A DNA stretch of 64,000 nucleotides from Chrysomallon squamiferum (GCA_012295275.1 CM022679.1:24667502-24731501); one strand, 5' to 3'; shown: positions 28,931 to 41,565, counted from the stretch's first letter. Notes: a model not told the origin generated them from the sequence alone. Numbers and translations: made by a program.

Positions 28931-30990
28931 TAATACAGTTGCAGTCTATCTATATATTTTTATTTTTATATTTTTATTATTTTTGTTCTGTCATTTTGGG
29001 ACACGGGAGCATGTTTATAACACAGTAAACCTCGCCTAAGTCGGGAAATCTTGAATCTCTCCGCCGTCACACCTTTTTTCTCACCAGCATTATTTCATAC
29101 TTCTTGTAAGTCTTTGTTATTATCCGTCTCTTTTCTCTAGTCGTCTTTTGTATAATAAAAAAAAGTCACTGTGGGCGTCGCTTTCCAGTAAAATATGTTA
29201 ATTGAAAGTATCCATACGCGAGGAAGTCACGTGCACATCAACATACCAACGCATAGTTTGAGTCAGTGGGTAAATTGTGCGAGACTGTTTCGACGAAATT
29301 GTTATTGATTTTGTCCTGGAAATCGTTTTTGTTTATGTACATAACAGTAGTTGTTGACGGATTTCGCACTGACAACTTAGAGTAGACATTAACTGCGGTT
29401 TGTGTTACTTTGTACTAAGAGTCAGGTGACGACAAAGGTGATTTCACGACTTAAAATGACGAATTAGACGAGGATATTTTATTAGAAATGACGTTATAGA
29501 AAATTTGAGGTGACGAGTTACGCACTTTGACGACGTATCCCAATATAACCGAAACCTTTGTCCGCAGAACTAATTAATGAAACAATAAGGAAACAATAAA
29601 CATCATCAATAATACGAAATTATTTCTATGCATCAAAATCATTTGACTGCAGACTTATAATGGCGATTTTAAATCGCAACGCTTGCAATTTTTGGGGTCT
29701 AGATGTTGAGTTTAATTTTAAATATTCACTTATTAAGATGTAAACTGAGCTTATTTTGATCTATAGAACATCTAAATGAGTTTGGCAAACACAACCCCCA
29801 CCCAAATAAATATCTTGTTTGTTGCTGAGAAAAGTAGCCGACTCAAGAGGTGTCAATAAATTGAGATCGCGCTAGCCACCGGTATAATTTAAAAACATTT
29901 ATTTAAAATTAAAATGTAGGCATGGAAAAAGGAAATGGGTTTTATACATTTTAACTAATAATGATGATAACGATATAACGATTAGGGAACCTGTCAAAAT
30001 GTGTTTACGTAATTATGATAAACATATCAATTGTATCACAGATCGACATCCGCCCGGACCAAAGTGCTATGACTCAACAAACTACTTCTATTACATGATA
30101 AACAGTATAAATATAAATCTGATTTACAAGGAGAGAAAGTTAAATGTTTAACAATGTTGTGTGTGTGTGTGTTACACTTTGAAAATTTTATTACACAGGA
30201 AAATTTTGAATCATTTTATATTGTTTAATAATATTTAATATTCGAATATTGTTCTTCGATAACCACATTTTCACGAAAGGCTTATGATGTACCAAAAGCA
30301 ACAGAGAAAGAGATCAAGTGTGTATATGTGTGTACGAATGTATTTGAATTTGTGTATATTCTGTATGTGTGCAACGTTTGGTGTATGTTTATGTATGAAT
30401 TAAACGTGCTTATGTGAAATATTAATGTTTAAAAATTGATCAGAAAATGCTGTATGTGTGTATGTATATCAGAGATTTGTACATCTGTTGGTGACAGTGT
30501 GTCTTTATGTGAATGTGAAAGGATGATGGGTTAAATATCTCTGCGTCCGTGTGAGAATGAGAGCGGATATACGTCCGTATGCACCAGAGACAGAATATGT
30601 ATATTATACAAGTGTGAGCATGAGAGAGTGGTTACAGATGTTTGGGGATGAGGGAGAAGATATATATATATGTGTTTTTATGTATGTATACGCCTTGGAG
30701 AGAGAGGGTTTTGTATGCCAATGTGAAAGAAGCAATGGGTATATGTGAGTGCGATAGAGAGTGGATGTATGTGCGTGTGCATCATAAACAAAACAGGTAT
30801 ATATATACATGTGTGTGTGTATGTGTATGTATGTGTGTGTGTGTGTGTGTTGTAGAGATATGGGTAGATATGTGTGTAGAGAGAAAGTTTTTAGTTTATA
30901 TATGCAAGTGAATGTGAAAGACTTAGTGAGACAGTACTTAAAAGTGATTATGATGTTCATTAACAGAAATACTGTTAGACGTAGCTGTAG

Positions 30991-31032
<42 letters not shown>

Positions 31033-31278
31033 GCTGCTGCTGTTACTGCTTTTGTTATAGATGCTGCCGAGAAGTATACTTTAGCTCTAATAATAATAAT
31101 AACAGAAATAATAATAATAATAATAACATACATACATCTGTAACAACAATAACAAAACTGGCAACGAAGACGACAATAACAATACGTATAATAATAGTAA
31201 CAGCAACTACACTACCAGTATTACAACTGCTACTACTATTACAATATTATACTGAATAAAAACAAAAATAAAATAAGA
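28931..31278. other. Gene-poor stretch of unit 1
   Basis: No exon that I can support. The part 29,020-29,600 is less AT-rich and has more CpG than its surroundings. From 30,140 to 30,900 the sequence is rich in TGTG/TATG repeats, which produces spurious short ORFs. The same stretch in unit 2 is about 45,300-47,620. Confidence 0.6.
30991..31032. repeat. (ATT)n microsatellite
   Basis: About 14 ATT units, followed by GCT and then scattered ACA/ATA-type trinucleotides to about 31,255. The unit 2 counterpart at about 47,327-47,362 is slightly shorter. Confidence 0.95.
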
Positions 31279-31737
31279 ATGGATATGACGTTAGCATCGG
31301 TGGAGAGACAGCAATGCCAGTATAAACAGACAAACACTCCGACAGAATCAGCCAGTACTATATATTGCACAACTTGTCCATCGTGGACTCATGCTTGCAG
31401 CAGAAATTCAGAAAACATTCAAAATCCAAGACGGTGTTCAAGGCTTGTCAATGCTGAGGATGACCTAATGTTCTCCAAGCAGGCTTTCATCGTTGATGTG
31501 TTACGTGGAGACAAAAAAGAGAAAGAAATCTTTGTCAGTGCTTACAACCATGTTCTGCCTCCTTACAATGCTACAGCCAAGACTATTTTTTTTTTTTTTT
31601 TTACCAATCTCCACAACGTACGTCGACTTCTGCCCTCGCTTCCAGCTGGATGCAAGAGCAGCATCAATGGACTGAGACATCTGAAAAACTACCTCAAATC
31701 AACAATGCCTGGGTATGAACAATTTGGCACTTTTTAA
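31279..31737 (+). CDS. Hypothetical 152-codon ORF, unit 1
   Basis: An open frame from ATG to TAA in a locally less AT-rich stretch. It begins MDMTLASVERQQCQYKQTN and ends YLKSTMPGYEQFGTF. I recognise no domain, signal peptide or membrane segment. A run of 17 T within it encodes a stretch of phenylalanines (IFFFFFF), which is unusual for a real protein. The identical ORF lies at 47,625-48,083 in unit 2. The surrounding non-coding DNA is equally identical, so the identity is no proof of selection on protein. It could be a single-exon gene, an exon of a larger non-coding or coding transcript, or chance. Confidence 0.3.
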   Translation: MDMTLASVERQQCQYKQTNTPTESASTIYCTTCPSWTHACSRNSENIQNPRRCSRLVNAEDDLMFSKQAFIVDVLRGDKKEKEIFVSAYNHVLPPYNATAKTIFFFFFTNLHNVRRLLPSLPAGCKSSINGLRHLKNYLKSTMPGYEQFGTF

Positions 31738-33012
31738 GCTGCACAGAGACACGATTATTAGATATAATAATGTGTGGCACCCATATTATTTACATTTAAC
31801 AAAGGTGTGCAATACTTTATTTAGGCTTTAACGCTTTGTTTAATTAAACATTTATTCTTTCCTTTAAATGTAATTTTCCAGACAGGTTTTAGATCAACTA
31901 CATTTTAGCGCAAATGTACACTACACATTCTGAGTTAACCCAGCGGGTATCTTGGATCGATCCTCTCTGTCGACCAAAACAACATAACGCCTTTCGGGTT
32001 CGTTCTGAATACAACTTAAAGCTTAATCTTCTTAGCTTTTATAAGTATATAACTAATCGCTAACACACCTGCAGAACAATGGATCAAGCATTTTTAGTGC
32101 TGTGGGTAATTTTGCGGAAACTAAAAGACCTAAATGTTTTCAAAATGGGTTTGAATGCTAACACAAATTAAGCTAAGTATTAAACGTAGTATTATAATTA
32201 TCTAAACAGGAGAATACACAAATATTGATCCATATTCTGAGGATATAAGACGTGAATGATGATGATATAACCAGATAAACACAATTAGTTAATGAATGGT
32301 GGTCAAGTTACAGTAATATAATTTTTGTTGTATAGCCTTTGGTCAAACACTGCTCAGTTAGCCTGAAAATGCAAACAGAGAATTCAATACTTGCACAAAT
32401 ACAAGAGAGAGAGAGAGAGATAACATTTTTTTTTTTTATCTATCCAAGTTACAAATAATGTTTAACACTAACAGATACGGAAAATGTGTCTGTTCTTGTA
32501 CATTAACAGATTAAATAATAACTATATTTATATGCATATGGATACATATATCAGGATGTATACGAACGGCTAATTTGGGCCATTAAATATTACGTAAAAG
32601 GTAATATCTTTAAAAAAATGTGACATGAAGTGATTTTGATCTATGAAAATATTTAGAAAATATTAATTGTAATCAAAGATATCGCGCAATCACCGAAGAT
32701 AAATTTAAAAAATAAATAAAAAAATATACATATTTATTCTGTCATGTTTTTATTAAAAATTACAGCGATTAGAACTGATACCTATTTACGTGAAAAATTT
32801 ATATAACATATAATTATATGCCTAATTATATGCTTAATTATATGCTTAATTATAAAATATCAGTAATAATAATAATAATAATATTAATATATTATTAAAC
32901 TAAATGAGTCGTGAATTATAAAAGGTAAATTAAATTAAACAATATATTCTAGTTTTAGTTAAGGTCCACAATATTTCTAACATATATTTTATACAATGCC
33001 ATAGATCTTTTT

Positions 33013-33047
<35 letters not shown>

Positions 33048-33193
33048 ATATCACATTTTTTCTATCCTGGATATGCCATTATAATTATTATAATTTTTAA
33101 AACATGAGGTGATAAATCTGTATTATGACAGTGCCTAAAAAACAGGTTGGATATTTGAATTTTAATTCTGATGATACCACTGCTTAACAACAA

Positions 33194-33300
33194 TGATTAA
33201 AAAAAAAAAAAAAAAAAAAAAAAAACTGAAAAAAACCAACATGAAAATAAATAAAAAATTAAATTAAATTAAATTAAATTAAATTAAATTAAATTAAAAA
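33194..33300. repeat. Poly(A) and (AAATT)n pentanucleotide repeat
   Basis: An A-run at 33,199-33,225 and about eight AAATT units at 33,256-33,297. Unit 2 has shorter versions near 49,550-49,635. A T-run lies just to the left at 33,013-33,047. Confidence 0.9.
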
Positions 33301-34434
33301 ATTAATATAATAATATTTTTTAAAAAGAAATAACAAGAAAAAATAGACCAAACAATATAAAATAAATTAAAATTAAAAAACAGAATAGACCAAACAATGT
33401 AAAATGATGTCAGCTATTTATTTGAAAATGAATGTTAACACCTACTAAGTACACTTATGTATTAAATATATAATAATAATAATGATAATTATGATACTAA
33501 TAATAATAGTATCAGTTCAGTTTGTGCAAATTGTGATAAATCATTTTTAAGTACATACAAAGACACATAATCTGATTGGAAAGCCACTTTAGACAACACA
33601 GATTAAATATGCAAATCTAGAATGTAGGAGATGCAGTTTCCTGCATTCTTGGAAATAAATTTTAAATGTTCCTTTGTCTCAAAAATATACCAGTATCCTA
33701 TATCTGCTGCAATCTGACCTGGCCATACTTCATACAATTTAGTTTTGTGCACTTTTACCGATGAACCTTGGGAGACTATGGGTGGGTGTGTATGCACCCT
33801 TTGCACCACCCCTGTATACAGTCTTAGTGATATCATTATATGGTATTATTTTGTAGAACTTTTTGATATGTTAAAATATTTCTATCAAAGCATTTGTCTG
33901 TATACGGATATTTTAATTATTTAACTCTGTCACAAAAATAAGCATCATTGAAAATATTCCCATGATGTAGACTGTCCTAAAAGTAAATGAAAGTTTAATT
34001 ATCTGATTTTATACAAAAAAATAAATAAAACATAAAACTATTCACGTCAAATAATATAGACTTTCCTCAGACTAAATCACGTGTTTAACTATCTGGCTTC
34101 AGTCCATAGATTATGACAATCGGAAATCACCAAAATATCTCTTGATACCATTAACAAGTGTTTGGCACAGTTAACATAAGCACATCCAAGGACCATCATC
34201 TATCCAGCCCCAGGAATTTCCGTTTCCAACACTTACGTAATTATACAGGCACAAAGACAATGATTAAATTTGCATAATAAACATTTGCATTTCTGATGTA
34301 AACCACTGTTATGAGCAATTAAATTTTGTTATAAAAATAAGGAAGAAACACAAATTATGCCAAATTGTATAAAACAAAAAATAAATAAAACAAAAATAAA
34401 ATAAATAATTACCAAAAAAAACACAACCTTATGT

Positions 34435-34545
34435 ACATTGTTAGGGTACACAAAAAAGTCAAATGTAATATACATTGTTAGGGTACACAAAAAAGTCAAA
34501 TGTATTATACACTGTTAGGGTACACAAAAAAGTCAAATGTAATAT
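34435..34545. repeat. 37-bp minisatellite, three units
   Basis: The motif ACATTGTTAGGGTACACA followed by AAAAAGTCAAATGT recurs at 34,435, 34,472 and 34,509. Unit 2 has only two repeats (from 50,756). Confidence 0.9.
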
Positions 34546-35088
34546 TACTAATGTCAACACTTATCACTACTACAGTGGAATGGTAGGAAATATAAATAGC
34601 ACTAACATTATTACAGAGATATTTCACTGTATGCTGGGTTTTTTCTTATACAGAATTAATAAAAGTTCAACCAGGATGTACAATTTCCATGCACATCCTA
34701 TTTTAATGAAGCTGTTTTCATCGTGATTTACACTGTATTTCTCATTATTTTTAAGTGTATAATTTCACACACTGATTTAAAAATAAAAATGACAACAATA
34801 TGTTTCAACTACTTTTAATGAAAAACAGAAGGAATATCTTTTAATGGATGTGATGAGATCAGATAAACCTTTCTGGAAAGTTTAAGACACTGTTGAACCT
34901 TGAAACATTTACAAAAGCCTGTGATATATATTTGCCAGTGATTTATAAATTACAAAAACAACTACCTACAGTGAATTAACTGGATTTAGAAAGTTTTAAA
35001 GGCAACCAATATGATGATGATTCTCATTAAAAAAAAAATACAGATAGGTTAGTAATATATAATCTTCCAAGTTGAACCAGGTTGTAAA

Positions 35089-38000
35089 CTATTTCTTGCG
35101 ACGGAAATACACATCTTTCGTCAACATGGATGTGATGCAAGGAATCTGCTTCTTTCTGTTCATCGACTCCTCGCTAGCGTTAGACTCAAACTGATAGGCC
35201 ACCCTTTTGTTGACTCTTGTCATCATCGTCAGTAGATCAAGCTTGTCAGCATACTCCTTCAGAACCTCTGACAGAGCCTGGATAAACCAGGAGCCCCAAG
35301 TTGAATTGCGCCATGAAAGGTAACCTAGGAAAAAGCAAAGAAAATTGTGCTCATACTAATTTTAATGTTTCTAATGTTGACTAAAACTAAGAACTAAAGT
35401 TCCTGTGTAGAGTAAATAAAAGTTTTAATGACATCTCAACGTATTTTTATATTTCCGCTCATTGAGTGTAAATGTAATTTTGAAGTGATGTGATGAACAA
35501 CTATGGGTTACTTTTACCAGTAGCTTTCATACGCAATTTTCAGCAGATAAATGTATATGCTTCTGACAATTCAGTGGTGAATTCTAGATGGAAGCTAAGT
35601 AGCTAGATGAGCATGCTAATTAGTATTTTTCACACAGTTCTTTTACTTCTATGACAAGTAAGCCACCAGTAAGAACAACTATTGCTTTATTCTGTATTAG
35701 CTTCCTTATTTCTATCACATTACCTGGAACTACTGAGTAGGCCATCAGAAAGTCAGCCTCTGTTGGAATTCGATATGTCTCCAGCTCCATGGGTTGTATT
35801 GCTCCTTTTGTTCCTAAAGCATCACTGACTGTGACACCATCATCCAGAGAGTGTCCTCTGCATGCCTGCATTCACAACAACAAAAAAAGATAATATAACA
35901 GAAATACCACAGCTGTGAGATAAAAACAATACGTTAAACATGTAACTGATAAATGTTTCTTAGTAATGTATTCAATTAATAAACATCATAAATTCATTTA
36001 AAGAAAGCATTCTTTACTTATTCTGCTAAATTCCTTTATAAACTGAGTGTCCCAGACGATACCTGGGCCTAGATATAATCTAATGATGGCATGTCCATAA
36101 AAGTTTTCTGGAACTGAGAAATTTAGTTATACAGTATATTACAGTTCTTAACCTGAATAGCAGTTTATTATATGTAGTTTTACAAATAATGTAATTTCAG
36201 AGGAAAATCATTAAAAGTTTTTCTCTTTTGTTATATCAGTAGAGTCTAAATACTGAGTTACACTCCAATCTTGTCTGGTTTAAACAAGACTTGAAAACAG
36301 ACTCACCTGAATGAAAAACAATTTAGGTTTTCCAGCCAGAGTTTCACAATTGTGACCTTTAAATGGTTCTACAAGGTCTTTAATCTCCACTAGCCCATCA
36401 GTGCCATATACCATCCCTTCTTCACCATGAGAGAGAATTATACAAGCAAAACAATCATTTTGTGAGTGGTCCTTTTTGCTTGCTGAAAATACATGACATT
36501 AATAATGTTTTCATCTTGGTGAATGAAAATTTGCCTGCAGGGAATATAAGATATTACAATTCCATCTTGAAAGAGTAGACATTTGATAGATACATATAGA
36601 AGATTTTACATTTCCATCTTGAAAGAGTGAAACTGTTCATCTTGTATAAAATATATTAATAACACAAAAAAACAAAATTTTTAACACTGAACTTTAAACA
36701 TCAGAAACTGTTAATATGGTATTTAATTTGTCTCATTAAACAGCATGTCATTAAACTCAGACTTATGACTAATCTAGGTAAGTGAAAAATTAAAAGTTCA
36801 CATTCATACACAACACTATAAATTATTTTTCAATTTATGTGCACAATATATAAAACATTTCTCTGTGCATATGTGTATACATTTATCTACTTCTGAGAGA
36901 ATGAAATAATAATTAAGTCAGGAATAAAAAAAAATATATAAAAAATAAATATATAATATGCATTATCACTTAGGTAAAAAGCTGTTCAACTTACCATTCA
37001 ACATCAAATCTTTCATTTTCTGCATGCTTAAATTATCATATGTTTCAACTTTAAAACTCAAAGCTCTAAAACGATTATAAATGTTTATTTTGTCTTGATC
37101 AGTTCCTGTACGCGTTCTCATTTTGGTGTGTTTTTCAAATTCTTTGTTGTTAATTATTAGACACCATCCTCGCTCTGCATAATCCATCTTGTATTCCTCA
37201 GAAAAAAGTGTAGATTCTTTTTCCACTGGGAAATAGCCTCCTTCTGCTTGTGCATTTCCAAAGTAACTTAAAATAAATAACATTAATATATACTAATTAA
37301 TTAAATATAATCTTTATCTGGCACAAATACAATATTGGTTCAAACTTTTATATGTATGTATGTATTTTAACAACAAAAATATCCCTGGAACAGACAGAGT
37401 CATAGAACTACATTAAAACGATATTTATGTTCATCAAATGATATTTAAAGTGTTGAAAGAATTTAATTTTATGCAATCACCAAAAATTTTATAATTTTAT
37501 TTTATTAACCAAAAAACAAAAACAACTGAAGAAAGATTTAAAAGATAACTAATTACTATATCATATTACCCAGGATCCCCTGCACCACCTTTTGTTCCTA
37601 AGGCATCTGTTTCGTCAGGTTTATTACCAGTAGCTGAGGCATCTACTTGATCTAAAAAAAAAAAAATTTGGAGAAACCTGTTAATTATATTATTTCTGTA
37701 CTTTTTGTTTTCCATGCACGTGTGTAGGCATGTATGGATACTGCATGTAAAATATATTTATTTATTTTTTTTTTTTTTTTTCAAGCACAGCAGGTTTTGG
37801 AAAATGCAATGAATACGATGTAATTCTGTAATCAAATTTGAACATAGTGTAAATATTCAACAAACTGTTTATGAATCCTGACAACTATGTACTTACATTT
37901 TGTAATACATATGTAGAATGACAGGTTTATTTGCTTTAAATTTATAGTATTCTAATAATATATGTGTTTGTGCGGATAAATTGATAGACAAATGCACATG

Positions 38001-38357
38001 GTTCTAATTACCCACAAACAATAAAAGGAGGGGCATTTTAATACAGCAAAATGTGGTTCAAGTTCACACGTCTGAAATCACCATTTCAATATTAAATACT
38101 TGTATCATAATCATAGGAAATACATTTTTATGACTATTTTAATAAATTTATTACCGAGTTTATGATTTTTAATATTAAACGTTAATAAGATATTGAAACG
38201 GTAGTTGCTTCTGATCAATTAATAATAATATGAATAAATATTGAAGTTAACTTTCATTATTTAACTGTTTGAAAACAGAATAATCTTCAATTTAATTTCT
38301 TTAAACTGTTAGGATGTAAATGTAAACAGTATATACCATACCTGCATTATCTGCCAT
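35089..38357 (-). CDS. Executioner-type caspase CaspA1 (duplication unit 1)
   Basis: A caspase-3/7-type cysteine protease that would cut after Asp during apoptosis, in the cytosol. Six exons (38342-38357, 37570-37651, 36995-37266, 36307-36482, 35724-35865, 35089-35324) join in phase into 307 residues. The prodomain is short, with no CARD or DED. It is followed by DETD21 then ALGTKGG, a likely removal site. The p20 part has [17 protein letters not shown], the substrate-binding Arg85 in RTGTD, catalytic His142 (ILSHGEEG) and Cys184 (FFIQACRG). The linker TVSD197 is again followed by ALGTKG. The p10 part has [40 protein letters not shown] and ends [19 protein letters not shown]. Compared with copy 2 it differs at 12 residues, and several of its states are less typical of the family (Arg83 for Gly, Leu154 for Pro, Asn168 for Arg in the GHRC position, Trp239 for Arg). 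No breaks are seen. Confidence 0.93.
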
Positions 38358-38980
38358 TCTTAAAACTTTTATTAATCAATAGTATCATCCAAATTTTAAT
38401 ATTCCCAGCACTCAAAAAAATCCAAAAGCTATCCTTTTTTGTTATAAAAGTAAAATACCAGTCTAATTTTAGACTAATCATGTTACTGTGATTTCTGTTT
38501 TACGGTACCTGTATGAACGAGAAGGCGTAAATAAATACGTTTCGTAAGCCAATGAAACAGGCAACAGCGGTGGTGTTGTTCTTGTTTCTGGTCACTAAGC
38601 TTTTAAAAAGGCACTTTTATTAACTAATTCCCAGAAAATAGATAAAAAACCCAACAATAATTATGTTTAAAGAAATAGATGTTGTTTTTTGGCTTAAAAT
38701 ACATTTTTATATTATCCCTTTAATTGCATTTGTATCAATTTCTACTAGTAATAAAGTATGAATAATGATCGTGAATTTGCCTGGAGGCTTTTATAGATGC
38801 ATTAGTCTAATTAAATTTAAAACATTAATATAGATATAAATTATAGTTTAAACAAACGAATGTGCTTGGGCAGTTATCATACCCGTATCTAAGGATAGAG
38901 TAATTAAGTGATATTTGTGAAAATAACAAGACCAAGTTGAAAAAAAAATCAGATTCTTGTTATTACTAAGTTATATTATT

Positions 38981-39013
<33 letters not shown>

Positions 39014-39270
39014 ATAATTATTAGTACTACTGTTACTGATACCACTACTACCACTACTACTATTATCATTATTGAAAATCACAATGCTTCTTTCTCTTCC
39101 GAAAATTTAGGAATCATTTTGAAGTTTTGTGATCATTACAGTTTGTGTGCCGTTTGATTACGTAATAAGCCGAAACAGGATGTAAAGTGCAATTAGTGTG
39201 TTTCGAAATTCAAAGAGAGGAGTGCCTTTTTTGTTATTCGTTACTTTAACAATAGGGGTTAACAAACAAA

Positions 39271-39320
<50 letters not shown>

Positions 39321-39657
39321 AATAAATAAATAAATAAACGACAGACAAGTCTATTAGTAATGATATAAAATAACAAAAACAATGAATGTATGATCATTGA
39401 ATTCATTCCTAGGTATTCTAATTCAACTAGAATGTCTAGTCTTTCTTAAATGGAAACAAGTAGTACTACTACTACCAGTAGTAGTAGCTCATCTTTTCCG
39501 AGAAGTTATCAAATAACTCACGACAAGCTATGGTTAACAAGGGGGATACCTAAACCGCACTATTACAACAATAACAACAATAATAGCGAAATTGAGCGCT
39601 ACATGGTAACATAATTATAATATATTTAATATTATCTTTCTAAAGAGTAATGGAATT
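38358..39657. promoter_or_regulatory. Head-to-head promoter region of CaspA1 and the CaspB stub
   Basis: The 1.3 kb between the two divergent start codons must hold the promoters of both genes. A CCAAT box lies at 38,549-38,553 within a stretch conserved in unit 2 (54,749-54,753). A (TTG)n run at 38,982-39,013 and a 47-nt A-run at 39,272-39,318 separate the two sides. No TATA box can be assigned with confidence. Confidence 0.45.
39272..39340. repeat. Poly(A)47 with (TAAA)n
   Basis: A run of 47 A followed by TAAA repeats. The unit 2 counterpart (about 55,448-55,472) is short and interrupted, so this run grew (or shrank in unit 2) after the duplication. Confidence 0.95.
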
Positions 39658-41106
39658 ATGGATGATTTAGTCATTGGAGATGGTAAGTTTAAATATATCA
39701 AATAATTAAAATTGAATATAAATAACATTCATTACTAATCACATTTAAATTAAGATGTAATTATGTTCCACTGCATTAAACCGTTCTTAATAAAGATTCC
39801 TTGTGAGCTTCCGTGTAGTATGTGATAATATGGATTATTCATTTCAGTTAGCAGTAAAACATCTTTTAGATGCAACATGCCATAGACAGGAAAGAAACAG
39901 ACTTTGATAAACTTTTCATATGGCAAAGACTGAAATAGTAGTTTAACCAGTTCTTTGAAATCTCAGGTTTTGCATACAGTCAACATAGTTTGATAAATTC
40001 TGACCAAGCATTTCTCTGAAATACACTGTTACGGGTTTGCATTCTGATAATAATCCATTTGGTGTTAAATGATTAATTGAAGAGAAGGTTATGTTTTATT
40101 AGTCTTGTAAATTTATTTAATAATTTTGATTTGATACTAGGTTGTAATATCAGGACTTAGTACAGTTATTTTAACAAACAATTAGTTAGCAGTGTTCCAT
40201 GAAAGCTGAGGAAATTCAGAGTGACTAAACATTTGCTGGAGGTTATTTCTATGGAAGAAATATTAAATATTGTTTGTGATTTAACATTATAAATATTTCA
40301 TTCAAAAAGTGTATTTAATCAAGATCTGATATTTGATACCGTGAAGACTGATCAACAAAGGTTAATTCATAACGAAAAACAGATTTTTATGGACAAAATT
40401 TGTGGAATGATAAAAAAATGTTACAATACAAATACTTTGCTTTTACTAAATAATAATAATGTAGTTGTTATTTATGTGAAATAAAAAATGAAACATTGAA
40501 AGATTAACTTTTCTTAATTTATTAATTATTTCAGGATATTTACTGTTATTGTAAAGTTTCTAGGGCTTATTTAATAAAAAATAATATGAGATTTCCAGTT
40601 GTAGTATACAAGAATAATCTTAAAAGGTTATAAATTCTGAAACACAATTGTTTTTTCTTTTTTAGAAAAAGATTCTGTTAATAAAAAACTGAAAGCTGCA
40701 TGGCATCATGTATCCAGGTAAACCTTATCAGCTCAGTATCAACACACGTAGAATTATATGTAAATCTAAGCATTATGCTGACAGTATAAAACCAAATATA
40801 TTTTTCTGAATTAATATAATTTAAAAAATAATAATAGTAAATCCACCCTAATGATCTATGTAGTCTTATGTATAAAATTTTACAAATATTTTTACCACTG
40901 TTACAGATTCTTCTCTGGTACTTAACTAAATAAGTCTGTAAGTAGCTACCATATCATTACAAAATTTTTAATATTTTCTCCATTATTAAAAATATTTTGC
41001 CAGCTAAAACTAAATAAAATGTTCATGAAATAACTGTGCTGTACAGTAAATACAGTTTTTATACTTTTTTGTTTACCTATTTTACAGGCCCTTTGGAGAC
41101 ACCAAA
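39658..41106 (+). pseudogene. CaspB 5' stub (unit 1), cut by the duplication breakpoint
   Basis: Exon 1 (39658-39682, MDDLVIGD), exon 2 (40666-40717, EKDSVNKKLKAAWHHVS) and the first 19 nt of exon 3 (41088-41106) of a caspase whose full copy starts at 55,937. Exon 3 is then joined to SEC31 intron DNA and reads only ...RPFGDTKIN before a TAA. The stub has the promoter, start codon and two introns but no catalytic domain. Splicing exon 2 onto the next SEC31 exon (41,566) would also be out of phase. It is therefore a truncated pseudogene, although it may still be transcribed. Confidence 0.9.
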
Positions 41107-41565
41107 ATCAATTAACAATATAGTAGTTTCCTTTGAAAAATTTGTTTCCTTATTAAAAATAATTTGTTAATTAATGACACTCTTCAACTTGTATAGGTAT
41201 AACATCATTTTGCAGAAGGCGATATAAGTCAAAACATAGAGCATACGCTATACAACAACATAACAGTATTAATTAATAAAAATAAATAAATAAATAAACC
41301 AGAGAATCTCTACATAAGTACTGATACGTATATAAATATGATATACATATCTAGAAAAGTGTCTAAGAAAAACGTTTCACTGGTTTTATTAAAAAAAAAA
41401 AACACCTTTAAACATGACAGTGTTACTGAATTCCGATCATTCCCAGAAAGCACCATCATTAATGTTATTAATAGAGTTACTTGTATCTTTTATTATTTAG
41501 TATCTGAAATACTTGTTTTATGATTAAAAGTGTTATTTACCTTTTTCCTCTTTAATTATTTAAAG

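Larger units (their letters stand above)
24681..41106. repeat. Tandem segmental duplication, unit 1
   Basis: This block of about 16.4 kb is repeated, collinear and in the same orientation, at 41,104-57,273. It starts in SEC31 intron 25 and ends inside CaspB exon 3. Contents: SEC31 exons 26-27 and 3' region, a gene-poor stretch, the 152-codon ORF, CaspA1 and the first part of CaspB. Matching landmarks include the SEC31 last exons (25,129/41,566), the ORF (31,279/47,625), the CaspA stops (35,089/51,361) and the CaspB starts (39,658/55,937). Confidence 0.97.

Noticed and set aside
30551-30911. Short Tyr/Val/Cys-rich ORFs
   Set aside because: They follow TGTG/TATG repeats and lack splice or start context.
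39158-39406. Minus-strand ORF with a long Phe run
   Set aside because: It is produced by the 47-nt A-run and flanking TAAA repeats, absent in unit 2.
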